This document shows, piece by piece, positions 1 to 10,500 of a stretch of DNA of 64,000 nt (positions within the stretch are counted from its first letter, which is position 1; each line of letters begins with the position of its first letter). The DNA is taken from contig BSWB01000006.1 of assembly GCA_033239125.1 (NCBI GenBank), positions 35,022,001 through 35,086,000 of the forward strand. Direction: 5' to 3'. Below the pieces are notes generated by a model. It made no database searches and was not told where the DNA came from. It saw only the letters and a list, made by a program, of their open reading frames with translations. The stretch comes from Fagopyrum homotropicum (taxonomy: Eukaryota > Streptophyta > Magnoliopsida > Caryophyllales > Polygonaceae). The translations under genes and the position numbers were made by a program.

Positions 1-2
1 GT

Positions 3-1598
3 CTCAACGATCCCGTAAAGCAAAAAGCCATCCAATCCCTCGCTAAGAAGCAAAGCCTCGATCTCATTGCAATACTTGAAACACGTCTACGTTCGGATAA
101 TGAGAGAAGAATCTCCAATACTCTCTTCCCCTCCTGGAACCACATATCAAACTCTTCTCAAGCCCACAACTGCCGCATTTGGGTTTGGTGGAACCCTGCC
201 AAACTTAGCATCACTGCACCCCTGATTACCGATCAACTCATCCATTGTAGAATCTCAAACCACCATCCAAACCCTAATCCAGGCACCTTTGCTGAGATTT
301 CCTTTGTATATGCTCACAATGCCTTGGAAGAGCGCGCTAGTCTTTGGAACACCATATCTACTTTGCGGTTACTCAATGCCAACTGCCCGTTGGCCCTCTT
401 GGGAGACTTTAATGTCACGCTATCTCCAGACGAAAAACTTTCCAATAACCTCCACAACTTCACTCAACCCTCCACTGAGATTGAGAATTGTTTTGAACAG
501 AATGACCTCTCAGATCTCCCGTTCACTGGCTGCAAATATACATGGAGTAATAAACAGGTTGGCAATCGCATATGGAGTAAACTTGATCGCATCATCTCCA
601 ATGTGGCATGGAACACCGTATTTCCCAACTCTATTGCCCACTTTGGCAATGTTGACGTGTTTGATCACTCCCCTGCGCTACTCTTCACGGATTGCTTGAC
701 CCCTAGGAGCGCCTTTCCGTTCAAATTCAATAACCTTTGGACCAAGCATGAGGCCTTCCTGGAAACCGTCAAAACTGCTTGGGACACGGAGATAGATGGG
801 AATGCTATGTTTCGGCTTTCCAAGAAGTTGAAGATCCTCAAGCCACTCCTCAAGAAATTCCCCAATGCTAAACTTGAGGTTTTCCATGCTGAGATTGCAG
901 AAAATCGCAAGACGCTTAATGAAACACAATCGCGCCTTCAGGCTGATCCCCTTGATACTGATCTCCAGGCGACTGAGATGAGACTCACCATTAACATTAA
1001 AGACCTACAAGACAAACTCCAGGGCACACTTGGCCAACTTTCTAAGGAGAATTGGTTCAAGTATGGTGACCAATGCTCATCCTATTTCTTTAAAAACATC
1101 AAAGTGCGTAGATGTGCAAACCTCATCACTGAGATCAGGAATGCTAATGGTGACTTGGTCAATGCTCTTGATGAGATTGGTCACTCACTAGTGAGCCACT
1201 TCAAAAATGCCTTCAACTCCCTGCACCGCAATGCCTGCGTGACCCTTCCTTCTATCATTCTCCCCACTCTAAACCAGAACGATTGCTCCACTTTGAATGC
1301 TCCGGTCACGCATGATGAAATCAAGAAAGCTCTCTTCAGTATCGGTGATAATAAGGCGCCTGGGCCGGATGACTTCAGCTCTCTCTTCTTCAAAAAGGCT
1401 TGGAGCATCATTCAACATGACTTCACAAATGCTATTGATGACTTCTTCATCAACAAAAGACTGCTCAAGCAAGTGAACCATGCTTCCATTACCCTCATTG
1501 CCAAGCACGACAGACCCACTGCACCCTCGGACTTTAGGCCAATATCTTGCTGCAACACAGTGTACAAAACCATCTCCAAGATCCTTGCAAGCCGCCTT
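3..1598 (+). pseudogene. LINE (non-LTR retrotransposon) ORF2, 5' part: endonuclease and start of reverse transcriptase
   Basis: One reading frame is open from base 3, so the true start lies outside the window. The N-terminal half is an APE-type endonuclease: LLGDFNV lies near 400-415, then a GCKYTWSN stretch and, near 660, DHSP, the usual end of this fold. A spacer of about 200 residues follows, then the opening of a LINE-type RT with NKAPGPDDF near 1350 and SDFRPISCCN near 1535. In the family this protein nicks target DNA and primes reverse transcription on it. The frame leaves LINE sequence at about 1598, where gypsy DNA begins; the RT catalytic core (FADD-type motif) is missing from the window. 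The other half resumes at 13587, so the gypsy insertion and a deletion have split the gene. Confidence 0.9.
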
Positions 1599-1617
1599 AA
1601 CTACTGGATCCTGCATC
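1599..1617. other. 19-bp templated filler at the LINE/gypsy junction
   Basis: The 19 bases aactactggatcctgcatc between LINE and gypsy sequence repeat exactly at 1767-1785 inside the neighbouring gag sequence. LINE RTs are not expected to read NYWILHH at this point. This looks like a short copied filler left by end-joining repair, marking the left edge as a break and not a normal LTR end. Confidence 0.65.
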
Positions 1618-2194
1618 ACTCCTGGACGCCTCAGTTGTTGATTAGGGTCCATCCTTTGACCTAGGGTTTGTGGGATTCCTGCAAGAAGAACATCTCGGAC
1701 TGGCATCCGAGGTGGAGGTACATCGGCCGGGGCGTCAGGTACTGGAATCTGCCTCGGTCGCGGGTCAACTACTGGATCCTGCATCGGTCGAGGATCAACA
1801 GGAGGATCTTCCCTCGGTCGAAGTAGAATCTGGTCTCGTATGACTGCTATCTCAGCTTCGATTGCTGCAGTCTTGGTGCGATTCTCTTCTTTCTCTTGCC
1901 TGAGTTCTTCCTTGCTGAGGCGTAGCAGCTCTAGCGCCTCTTTCAATTGGGCCGCAAGATCGCGATCGTCTTGTTGGGCCATCTTCGCTTCTCTCAAGCG
2001 TCGCTTGTATGTCTTTTCTGGTTCGGGATCGTAAGGAACGATTTCCTTCCCAACGCGGGTTCTTCGCATATACCTAAGAAAGAATCTGCAAAAGTCACTC
2101 AAGTAGAGTGGTTAGATGACACGGGGCAAGCGCCCCAAGAGCAAACCGTACCGGCTCGGTCTAGACCAAGTCCCCGGCAACGGCGCCAAAAACT
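1616..2194 (-). pseudogene. Extra partial copy of PBS and gag N-terminus of element IV
   Basis: This stretch repeats 11252-11830 almost perfectly (offset 9636; I see one base change, at 2090). It carries a tRNA-Asp-type PBS at 2171-2188 and the first part of gag (coiled-coil region), then stops at the LINE junction. It lies outside the 3' LTR of element IV, where flanking DNA is expected, so the element once had a tandem form (LTR-internal-LTR-internal) that was cut back by a deletion into the LINE. The long minus-strand frame here runs on into antisense LINE and is a chance fusion. Confidence 0.85.
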
Positions 2195-3950
2195 TGTTCG
2201 CTCCAAACGGTGTGTGCAAGCTTTAAATTTATAACCCTAGACTTAAGCTTAAAACAAGGATGCGAACCCGCAGTGTACGGGTCAATCGTAGTAAAAGCAA
2301 GAAAATTCCAGGGGTCGATCACAGGAACTCGGTGAAACAAAGTCAATAACGGTATGCTTCGTGAATACTAACCACAAGAGCAATTAACACAATCAAAGAT
2401 GAATAAGAAGTCAATAAAGCAAACATGCAATTCTAGGGATTAAAGCATCTAGTTGTGGTTCCAACTCAAGATCTAAAGATAAGCGGACAAAGCTGAGATT
2501 TTGCAAGGGGAAGGTGTTACTAAAATGGAGTAGATCACCGGGTAAGTCTCACTACACACTAATCCTAAACCGTAACTCCTATTACCGGGTAAGTCTCAAG
2601 GAATCAAGATAAAGAACTATAACCTCAAACTAACACACCATCTAAGGGAATAGAATCAACCTTTACCGGGTAAGTCTCAGGCTAACTCACAAAGATGGGA
2701 TGAAAGCACACTCAAACCCCAATAAAGGATAAACCTTTATTACCTACACTTATGATCGTTGGTACACAAACTAAGGAATTACCGGGTAAGTCTCATCCTA
2801 AGCTTGCTTTGAACCAGGAAAGGTGTAATAAGAATAGGATTTGGCAAACTCTAACACTTAACTCTCAGTTATGGATCAGATAAGTCACCTCGGTCAGCCA
2901 GTTTCCACCCCGGCCGAGATGTTCATCGACTGAACGAGATGCTTAGGGTTAAGGTTAAAGACTCGAACTTTCAGGATCCTACTGGAATCTAAGATTATTC
3001 TATCATTGTTTTTCCCACAACCTTCAGCCAATCACCCTAGAATCACACAAGGAAATTAGCCACTCATCATCATAATGAAAGTATTAAAATATATGGGAAG
3101 AAGGTGAATATTTGAACAAAGAAGAATTTAAGGAAAAGACTTCAATAACTGAATCAAATATCTCAACAAAAGCGTTCCTTGGATAGCAATCCAACAAGAC
3201 AAGACAACAAGGAAGGGAATTAAAGACAATCTTACAAAACCCTTCAAAAAGCTATAAAAGCTATGATCTTCAATCTTCCTTCAACCTTCGAAAAGGTTCT
3301 TCAAAACTCCCAACTGGAGTATGGTTGCTGCTGCCTATAAACCCTGATCGATGGTATAGCGTGATGTCCAGCTGTAAGCGGATGCCGGAATTATGGGAAA
3401 TCCGACCCTTTTTATAGGAAAATAAACTCCCAAAGATAATAAATCTTAGAAAGATATTTTCCCATAAATATAGGTAAAATATATGACTCTGCATATCTCC
3501 TTCCTTCCAGGAGCCAAGCCCAAAAAATATAAGATCACTTTCCAAATTTAAAAGATCTCATCCAAGAATAAAATATTCTCGCCGCGTCCTAGGTGTTCGC
3601 CTCGGTCGAGTCGGCGTCTCTGGATCGCCTCGGTCGAGATGAATCTCTGGTCAACCGAGGTGAGTCACAACTGAATGTGAAATCTCTCAAAACTGGTCCA
3701 AAGTAAATCTTTAATCCATGGCTATGCTTCCTGGATATAGCTCCAAATGACTCATGACTCCTTTTGCTCCTTTTTGATGCAAAACGTACCAAATTACCTG
3801 CAATTACAACAAAACTAGGTGTAGACCTCGATTCTCGCAAAGGTAGATGAAATGGTAGTAAAATCACATAATGCACATACAAACATGCAGATTATGAAAG
3901 ATAAAACGTCCAAACAAACCCCAAAATATAGACTATAATTCATGCTATCA
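2195..3950 (-). repeat. Element IV 3' LTR
   Basis: Begins TGATAGCATG (at 3950, minus strand) and ends GGAGCGAACA (at 2195). Matches 11831-13586 at a constant offset of 9636. A TATA box lies at 3408-3415 (minus). Palindrome clusters of family A lie at 3598-3665, upstream of the TATA box, and at 2885-2945. Four copies of a GAGACTTACCCGG repeat lie between about 2535 and 2800. Confidence 0.95.
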
Positions 3951-5385
3951 AAATGCCCCATACTTAGCCCTTGCTTGTCCCCAAGCAAGTTCCTCGTATA
4001 AAAGATAAGATAGAATGGATTATAAGTCAAGAAAATCAATGAAAAAGTCTTTCAAAAACATTTTATGGTGTGCAACTATCATAGATCACTCTAAGAGAGT
4101 ACTTCCTGGAATTTAAAAACTCAACATGATCAAAACATTTTATAAATATAGAAAAGTTGTTCATCTTTGCATAAAATCATAGAATGCATAATAAATCATA
4201 ATTATCAAAATCAATCATGTATAATCCAGTTTAAACCGCTAAGTCAATCAACAAGCTCAAGGTCTCAAGGGCTTCCCAAAAGAAAAGGTCAAGAAACGTG
4301 TAGGGTAGGGATGTATGTAAGGTAATATGGTGCTAGAATCCGGGAAAAGGATGAACTTCACTTCCACTTTGACTTGCAACATCTTCCACCAATAAGCTTT
4401 GCTTATTCCACTTTTTTTTTTTTTTTTTTACTTTACTCTTTGGGATGCATGGACAGAGGTGCACAATAACCGAAGCCTAGGAAATCTGCAATCATCAATT
4501 TCTCGAGATGCATCAAACCCTTGATGCACATACCATGACCCGTTAGGAATATCGCTCAATCCGACTTTGGCAATACACAAACACCCGGCTATGTGAATGG
4601 TGTCGAGTTACTCATCTTCATGATTGACTTCCCCAAACCTATTATTGCTTTCTAACATTTTCACTTCCAGCCACTTCTCAACTTCACTTGCTTCCATATT
4701 CCCGGATAGGTAAAGGGAGGCAAAATGTATATGAGGGGCTAAGCATGATCAAGAAGAAGAAGAAGAGAATGAATTGCCTTGGTCTTTCCAAGAAGAAAGT
4801 GAGAGAACTTAACCTACGGTGTCAACCTTCAAATTCAACATAATTTGGATAAAAACTAAGTATTAAACATGCCAATAATTTCAAACAAAGCATTTAGCAA
4901 CTTAAACATATTATAAAACCTTTCAAACACATAAAGGATTCAAAACCAGTTAGTAAACAAGATCTTCACTGAGATCATATCCAGATAAATAACACAAAAT
5001 CGTTTTCAAAAAACTCTCAGTTAACACACCTCGGTCGAGGTGTTCTTGGTTCAACCGAGGTGAAATGCCTCGTTTGGCCAAGACTGACTCGGTCGAGATC
5101 GAAAAAAAAAATTTTAAAACCATTTTTTTTTCAGTTTCGACGTTTTTCTCAATCAAATAACCTGTAGGTATGCATGTAATATCAGATAATCATATAAATG
5201 CAGAAGTAATGCATAAATAAAATATCCGATGAAATATAATACATCAAGTAGTCATATAAGTACAAACACCCCATACTTGGGACACACTGTCCCAGTGGGT
5301 CAAATATAAGTCTAGAAAATGAGAGAACTCACCGGATAAATAGCTGAACTGCATAAAAATATAATAAGAAAAATCCTGCAGCTCC
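3951..5385 (-). other. Element IV 3' untranslated region and polypurine tract
   Basis: No gene is seen. Next to the LTR is AAGTATGGGG (3951-3966, minus), the likely polypurine tract, preceded by a perfect hairpin at 3970-3989. A block at 4444-4641 is strongly conserved in elements I, II and III. A T-run sits near 4412-4430. A cluster of the family A palindrome lies at 5027-5098. A second AAGTATGGGG, preceded by a GGGACA...TGTCCC hairpin, lies at about 5268-5295, soon after the ORFX stop. Confidence 0.75.
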
Positions 5386-6774
5386 TCAGTAATCCTGATC
5401 CGGCGGTGGTGGTGGTGGTACGTAGGGATACTGAGTCGGATCGTACGGATAGCCCATGACATGCTCAAACTGAAGCTGGGCCATGATGTGCTGATGGTGC
5501 TACCGCTCCTGCATCTCGCGGATATCCAGCGGTAATGCAGCGTACGTGTCAATAACCTGATCCGTCAGGTCATCGATCCGTCTGTGAGCAGCTCGATCCC
5601 TCACTCCATGCCTCCTGCGTCTGGCAGGTCTGACTGGAGAAGTCTCAGCTGGTGCAGGCTCCGTCTCCTCCTCATCGTCCAAGTCGATGATCGGTGGCGC
5701 GCTCGTACCTGCAGTATCTGTCCCTGTATCCATCGGGACACCACCCTCTCTCTCATCCAACGTCTCCTCGTCGTCGTCATCCTCCTCCTCCTCAGCAGGG
5801 GCAGCTGCTGCCTCTCTGTGATCCTCCATCAGTGGAGCCCATGTTGTCTGCCAATAATGCGGATCAAAGACTGTGAACTGAGCAGACCAGCGGATCCCCT
5901 GTGGTGCAGTCCGCTCCCAAGGCATGGTGACGTATGGAGTGGTCAAACCACGGGGAACCAGAATCCTCCGTGTGATCATCTCCTGTAATCCCAGCGGCTT
6001 CGGAGCCGCCGCCATCGTGCAAACACTGAGGTCCATCCCGTGGTAGGTAGCGATATGGGTGACTAGACCTCCGCAACAAATGTCCCCCTTCGCCTTGGCC
6101 TTGATCCTGTGCAGATCCTCTGCCAAGAGCAAGCCAAAGTCTGGGAAACCTCCTGTAACCATGCAGTAGAGGCTGAAGAGCTCGCCCTGTCGGATCTTCT
6201 GGGGCGTCTCAGTACGCGCCAGAAGTGTCTCGCTGAAAATCCTGTGGGCTAGTCTGAAAGCTGGGTGGAAGATGACCTTCTCCCTGGAATCTCCAGGGCG
6301 CCATCTGTCTGCATGCTCAGTAATATGGGCAATCTGCCCCCAGAACTCCCTAGCTACGGATCGGGAGGGGAAGTCGGTGGCGGTGGGCTCAGAAAAACCA
6401 AAAATCTCTCTCCAAACCTCTAAGGGAACTATGAAGTTCCGGTTCATCAACCGGTACTTCACAGACTGGTCTGTGGGGAGGTAGGAGAAGGAGCTAACAA
6501 ACTCTAAGGTCGGCTCCAAGTAAGCTGGGGCTCGGATCTCAGTAAACAGATCCAGTCCGACAGTAGCAATCATCCTCCTAAGGTCAGCATCTAACCCTAG
6601 GCAATCAAAAGCCGACACGTCCAGAAATCGCGGTGCGATAACTGGACGGCTAGCTATCCGCTCATAGTCTACCCGGCATCTCTCGTGGATGACCGGGCGG
6701 TAAGGACAGGAGGAAGAGGAAGAAGGGGAAGGTGAGGATCTGTCTCTCAGGGCTAGGAGGCGATCGGAACTCAT
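5386..6774 (-). pseudogene. ORFX of element IV (Athila-type extra ORF after pol), one amber stop
   Basis: The protein starts MSSDR at 6774; an ATG two codons earlier (6780) is less likely because the copies in I and III start at the equivalent of 6774. Ser/Pro-rich N-terminus, then a globular region of about 300 residues with PRFLD, FTEIRAPAYLEP, REFWGQIAH, ADRWRPGDS and KAKGDICCGG, an acidic stretch, an Arg-rich PARRRRHGVRDR patch and a C-terminal helix-forming region. TAG at 5500-5502 stands where relatives have CAG; the frame stays open past it to 5386 and ends with the conserved PPPPDQDY tail. I see no signal peptide or membrane span. It sits in the env position and probably belongs to the ATHILA ORF-1 family, whose function is unknown; assignment from memory of the family. 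Confidence 0.75.
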
Positions 6775-7574
6775 TTTCACTTAACACTGTCAGACCACCT
6801 CGGTCACTGACAAGGCCCAAGAATCACCTCGGTCGAGATGCAGTTCGACCGGACCGAGGCGTAGCAGTTACGATTCCAATTCTCAGAAATTCAGTTCTTT
6901 TCCCCCCAAAATCACTACAATTGCTTCCTAAGGGGTACTTAAATCCTTTCTCAGCAAAATCAGGGGCAACCAAAGCCCAAATCAAAGCGAACGAACGAGT
7001 TAGGGTTTCGACTTGTTTTACCTCGTTTCGGTCGATTCGCTCGATTTTCTTGCAGATCTGTTGTTGCAATCGGTTCCTCTACCCTTCAATCTCAGTTTCG
7101 AAGCAGAAATCGGCGAAAACGAGCAAGATCTGAGAGGGAGCGAAGTGGAAGTCGCCGCGGTCGAGGTGGGTAAAGTAAAAAAGTGAAAAATAAAAATTTT
7201 TCCCTTTTTATACTGTTCCTGGATCTGCTGTCACCTCGGTCGAGATGGTCTCGACTGGACCGAGGTGGTACGGACCGAGGTGGTTCTGTAGAAACCCTAG
7301 TCGCCTCGGTTACTCAAGAATCAACTCGGTCGAGGTGCTCTGACAGTAACCGAGGTGCTTCTGTCTTCTTAGAATCTCGAACTTCTGTCCTTCCAGTTAT
7401 GCTCCTTCCTTAGATATTTCCTGTTGTCTATCTAGAACGCCAAAAACAAAGCAAAGCAAAGCAAAAACAAAAACTATCTAAGCTAGACTAGAAATCGGGA
7501 AAAAGAAAGCAATACCTTGGGTTGCCTCCCAAGAAGCGCTTGGTTTAAGGTCGCTAGCTGGACCATGCTGCGTC
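6775..7574 (-). promoter_or_regulatory. pol-ORFX spacer of element IV with internal TATA box and palindrome clusters
   Basis: Non-coding. Reading on the minus strand: the CTTGGG/CCCAAG hairpin (7516-7533) soon after the pol stop, a cluster of family A palindromes (7230-7365), a TATA box (GTATAAAAAGGG, 7205-7212), another palindrome at 7150-7170, and a last cluster at 6785-6860 just before the ORFX ATG. The TATA box lies about 435 bp from the ORFX start, matching the other elements. A separate ORFX transcript is inferred. Confidence 0.6.
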
Positions 7575-10500
7575 TCAAATGAGGTATATTGGTGCAACCT
7601 CCTCAACCGGCGTTTCCGGCTGGTATTTCTTAAGTCTATGACCGTTGACCTTGAAGCTTCCACTAGTTTCGCCCCATATCTCAACTGCACCGTGAGGGAA
7701 AACATGTTTCACAATGTAAGGTCCGGTCCATCTAGATTTCAACTTACCTGGAAAAAGGCGGAGGCGGGAGTTGAAGAGTAGAACTAAGTCTCCTTCGTTA
7801 AGCTCCTTTGGGACGATACGCTTGTCATGCCATCTCTTCGTCCTTTCCTTGTAGATTTTGGCATTCTCATAAGCGTTCAAACGCAGCTCCTCCAGCTCGT
7901 TGAGTTCCAATAGTCGCTTCTCACCAGCCTCTTTGATGTCGAAATTCAACCATTTGATCGCCCAATATGCCTTGTGTTCCAATTCAACGGGCAGATGGCA
8001 AGACTTCCCATATACCAAATTATAAGGAGTGGTACCTATGGGAGTCTTGAATGCGGTCCTGTACGCCCAAAGAGCATCGTCCAACTTTATGGACCAATCC
8101 TTCCTCGTTCTAGAGACGGTCTTCTCCAAAATTGCCTTGATTTCTCTATTCGAGATCTCGACCTGTCCACTAGTTTGAGGGTGGTAAGCAGTTGATACCT
8201 TATGGGTTACCCCATACTTTGATAGAAGTGCTTTGAACTTCCGGTTGATGAAATGCGTTCCTCCATCGCTAATGATGATACGTGGAGTTCCAAACCGTAG
8301 AAAGATAGTTCTATTCAAGAACTTCACAACCACCTTGGCGTCGTTAGTGGGAGAAGCAATGGCTTCAACCCATCTAGAGACGTAATCAACCGCAAGAAGG
8401 ATATAGAGGTTTCCTCCGGAGGCTGGGAAAGGTCCCATGAAGTCAATCCCCCACACATCGAAGATTTCCACTTCTTGGATGTTGTTAAGTGGCATCTTGT
8501 TCCTCCTTGATAAATTTCCTGTTCTTTTGCATGCATCACAAGAGACAACAAAAGATTGCACATCCTTAAATAATGTAGGCCAAAAGAAACCAGAACGTAA
8601 TACCTTAGCGCATGTTTTATCGGTGCTAGCATGTCCTCCACAAGGGAGTGAATGACAATGCCGTATGACGCTATTAACCTCATCTTCCGGGATGCACCTA
8701 CGAAGCATCCCATCCGGCCCGCGCTTGAATAGCAACGGCTCGTCCCAGTAATAATGTCGTACGTCCTTGAAGAATTTCTTCTTTTGAGAGTACGTCAATC
8801 CGGGCGGTGTTTCCTGGCAAACAAGATAATTTACAATGTCAGCATACCAAGGTCCGTTCTTATCAGAAAGTTGGTGGATAGAATGTTCCATCAACTGAGG
8901 ATGAATGTCAGGGAAGTGAGCAAGAAGATTATTATTCTCAGTAATCTCAGTTGACATCATCTCGCCATCGATCTCGGTCGAGGCGCAGAGGCGTTGACCG
9001 AGATGTTCTTCAGTCGCCTCGCTCAGTCCAGAAGGTGCCTCGGTCGAGGTACTGCTACTGGGACCGAGACTGGAGGTCTTCGTCCCCTGGATTAGCTTCT
9101 CAGTTTTAGCTCCTGGATCTTCTCCCAGTGCCTTCAAGCTCCGTATATCTGCATCACAAGAAGCATCTATACCTTCCTCCATTAAACTGAAGCTAATAAC
9201 TCTTTCGAGTGGATCGTTAATAAGGATAGAGCTCACCAATTCTCTTGATTCTTCTTCATCGTAGATGTTGAAGATATCATCAGTTAGTTGCTCCCCTTTC
9301 ATGGCTGCAAGTAGCACGAACTCCACCTCATCGCCACCAACGTTGAATTTCAACTTGGCGTTCTTGCAATCCACGTTGCAACCCGAAGTTGCTAGAAATG
9401 GCCTCCCGAGAATAATAGGAACAAGATAATCTGCGGGAATGTCAAGTACCACAAAATCTATGGGTAGATAGAAGTTACCTAACTTGACCGGAACGTCCTC
9501 CAAGATGCCCACGGGATGGGTAATGGAGCGATCCGCCATATAAAGTCGAATCTTGACCGGCTTGGGCTCTCCAAGACCGATCTTCGTGCATAGCTCCGGC
9601 GGAATGATGCTCACGCTGGCTCCTAGATCACAAAGGGCTTCACAAGTGACATCCCTAACTTGAATGGGAATGCAAAATGAGCCGGGATCTCTCAACTTAG
9701 GTGGCATCTTTTCCTTCATGATCTTGATAAGCTCCGAAGATTTAGATGTCATCCTAACTTCACCAACATCCTCCAGCTTCCTCTTCCTTGATAAGATTTC
9801 TTTTAAGAACTTCCCATAGGCGGGCATACCTAGAATAGCATCAAGGAAGGGAATATTAATATGGAGCTTATTCATCAAGTCAAGAAACTTACCAAAGTGC
9901 TTGTCTAGATGTGCTCTGGCTCTGGACTGAGGGAATGGAAGTGGTGGTTTGTATGCAGGAGGTGGAACATAAGTTTCAGTTGTCCCTCCTGCTTTCTGTT
10001 GCTCCACCTCGGTTGGCATCTCGGTCGAGGTGTTCTTCGACTGGATCTGGACCGAGGTGGTCTGCGTCGAGCGAGGTACTGGATCTGCAGTTTTGAGTCC
10101 ACTCCTCATTGTTATGGCCATGCACTGGCCCTTAGGGTTAGTTTCCGTCTTTGCTGGAAGCTTCCCTGGATCTCTTGGCGCTTCATTCGCCCTATTAGCA
10201 AGTTGTTGTTCGAAGGACTTTTGGGCCCTCGAAAATGAAGTCATAGAATTCTCCATAGCGCTAAGCTTGATCAAGATAGCCTCCAGAACTGCGTCTTTCT
10301 TTTCCGGCTGAGACGAACTTGATCCTTGCCCTTGGCTCTTTAATGGAGTAGAAGAAGAAGAAGGAGAAGAGAGAAAAGGGTTAGAGGAATTGTTAGAGTT
10401 GGAGTTTGAATGATTGTTACCATGATTTTGGTTATTCGCCCTCCAGTTGTTGCAATTGGATCCTCTATTGTTGTTGTTGTAGTTGTTGTTTCGGGGACCG

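Noticed and set aside
1269..2102. 277-codon minus-strand frame joining gag to unknown sequence
   Set aside because: Its second half is antisense to the LINE ORF; the fusion is a product of the deletion junction.
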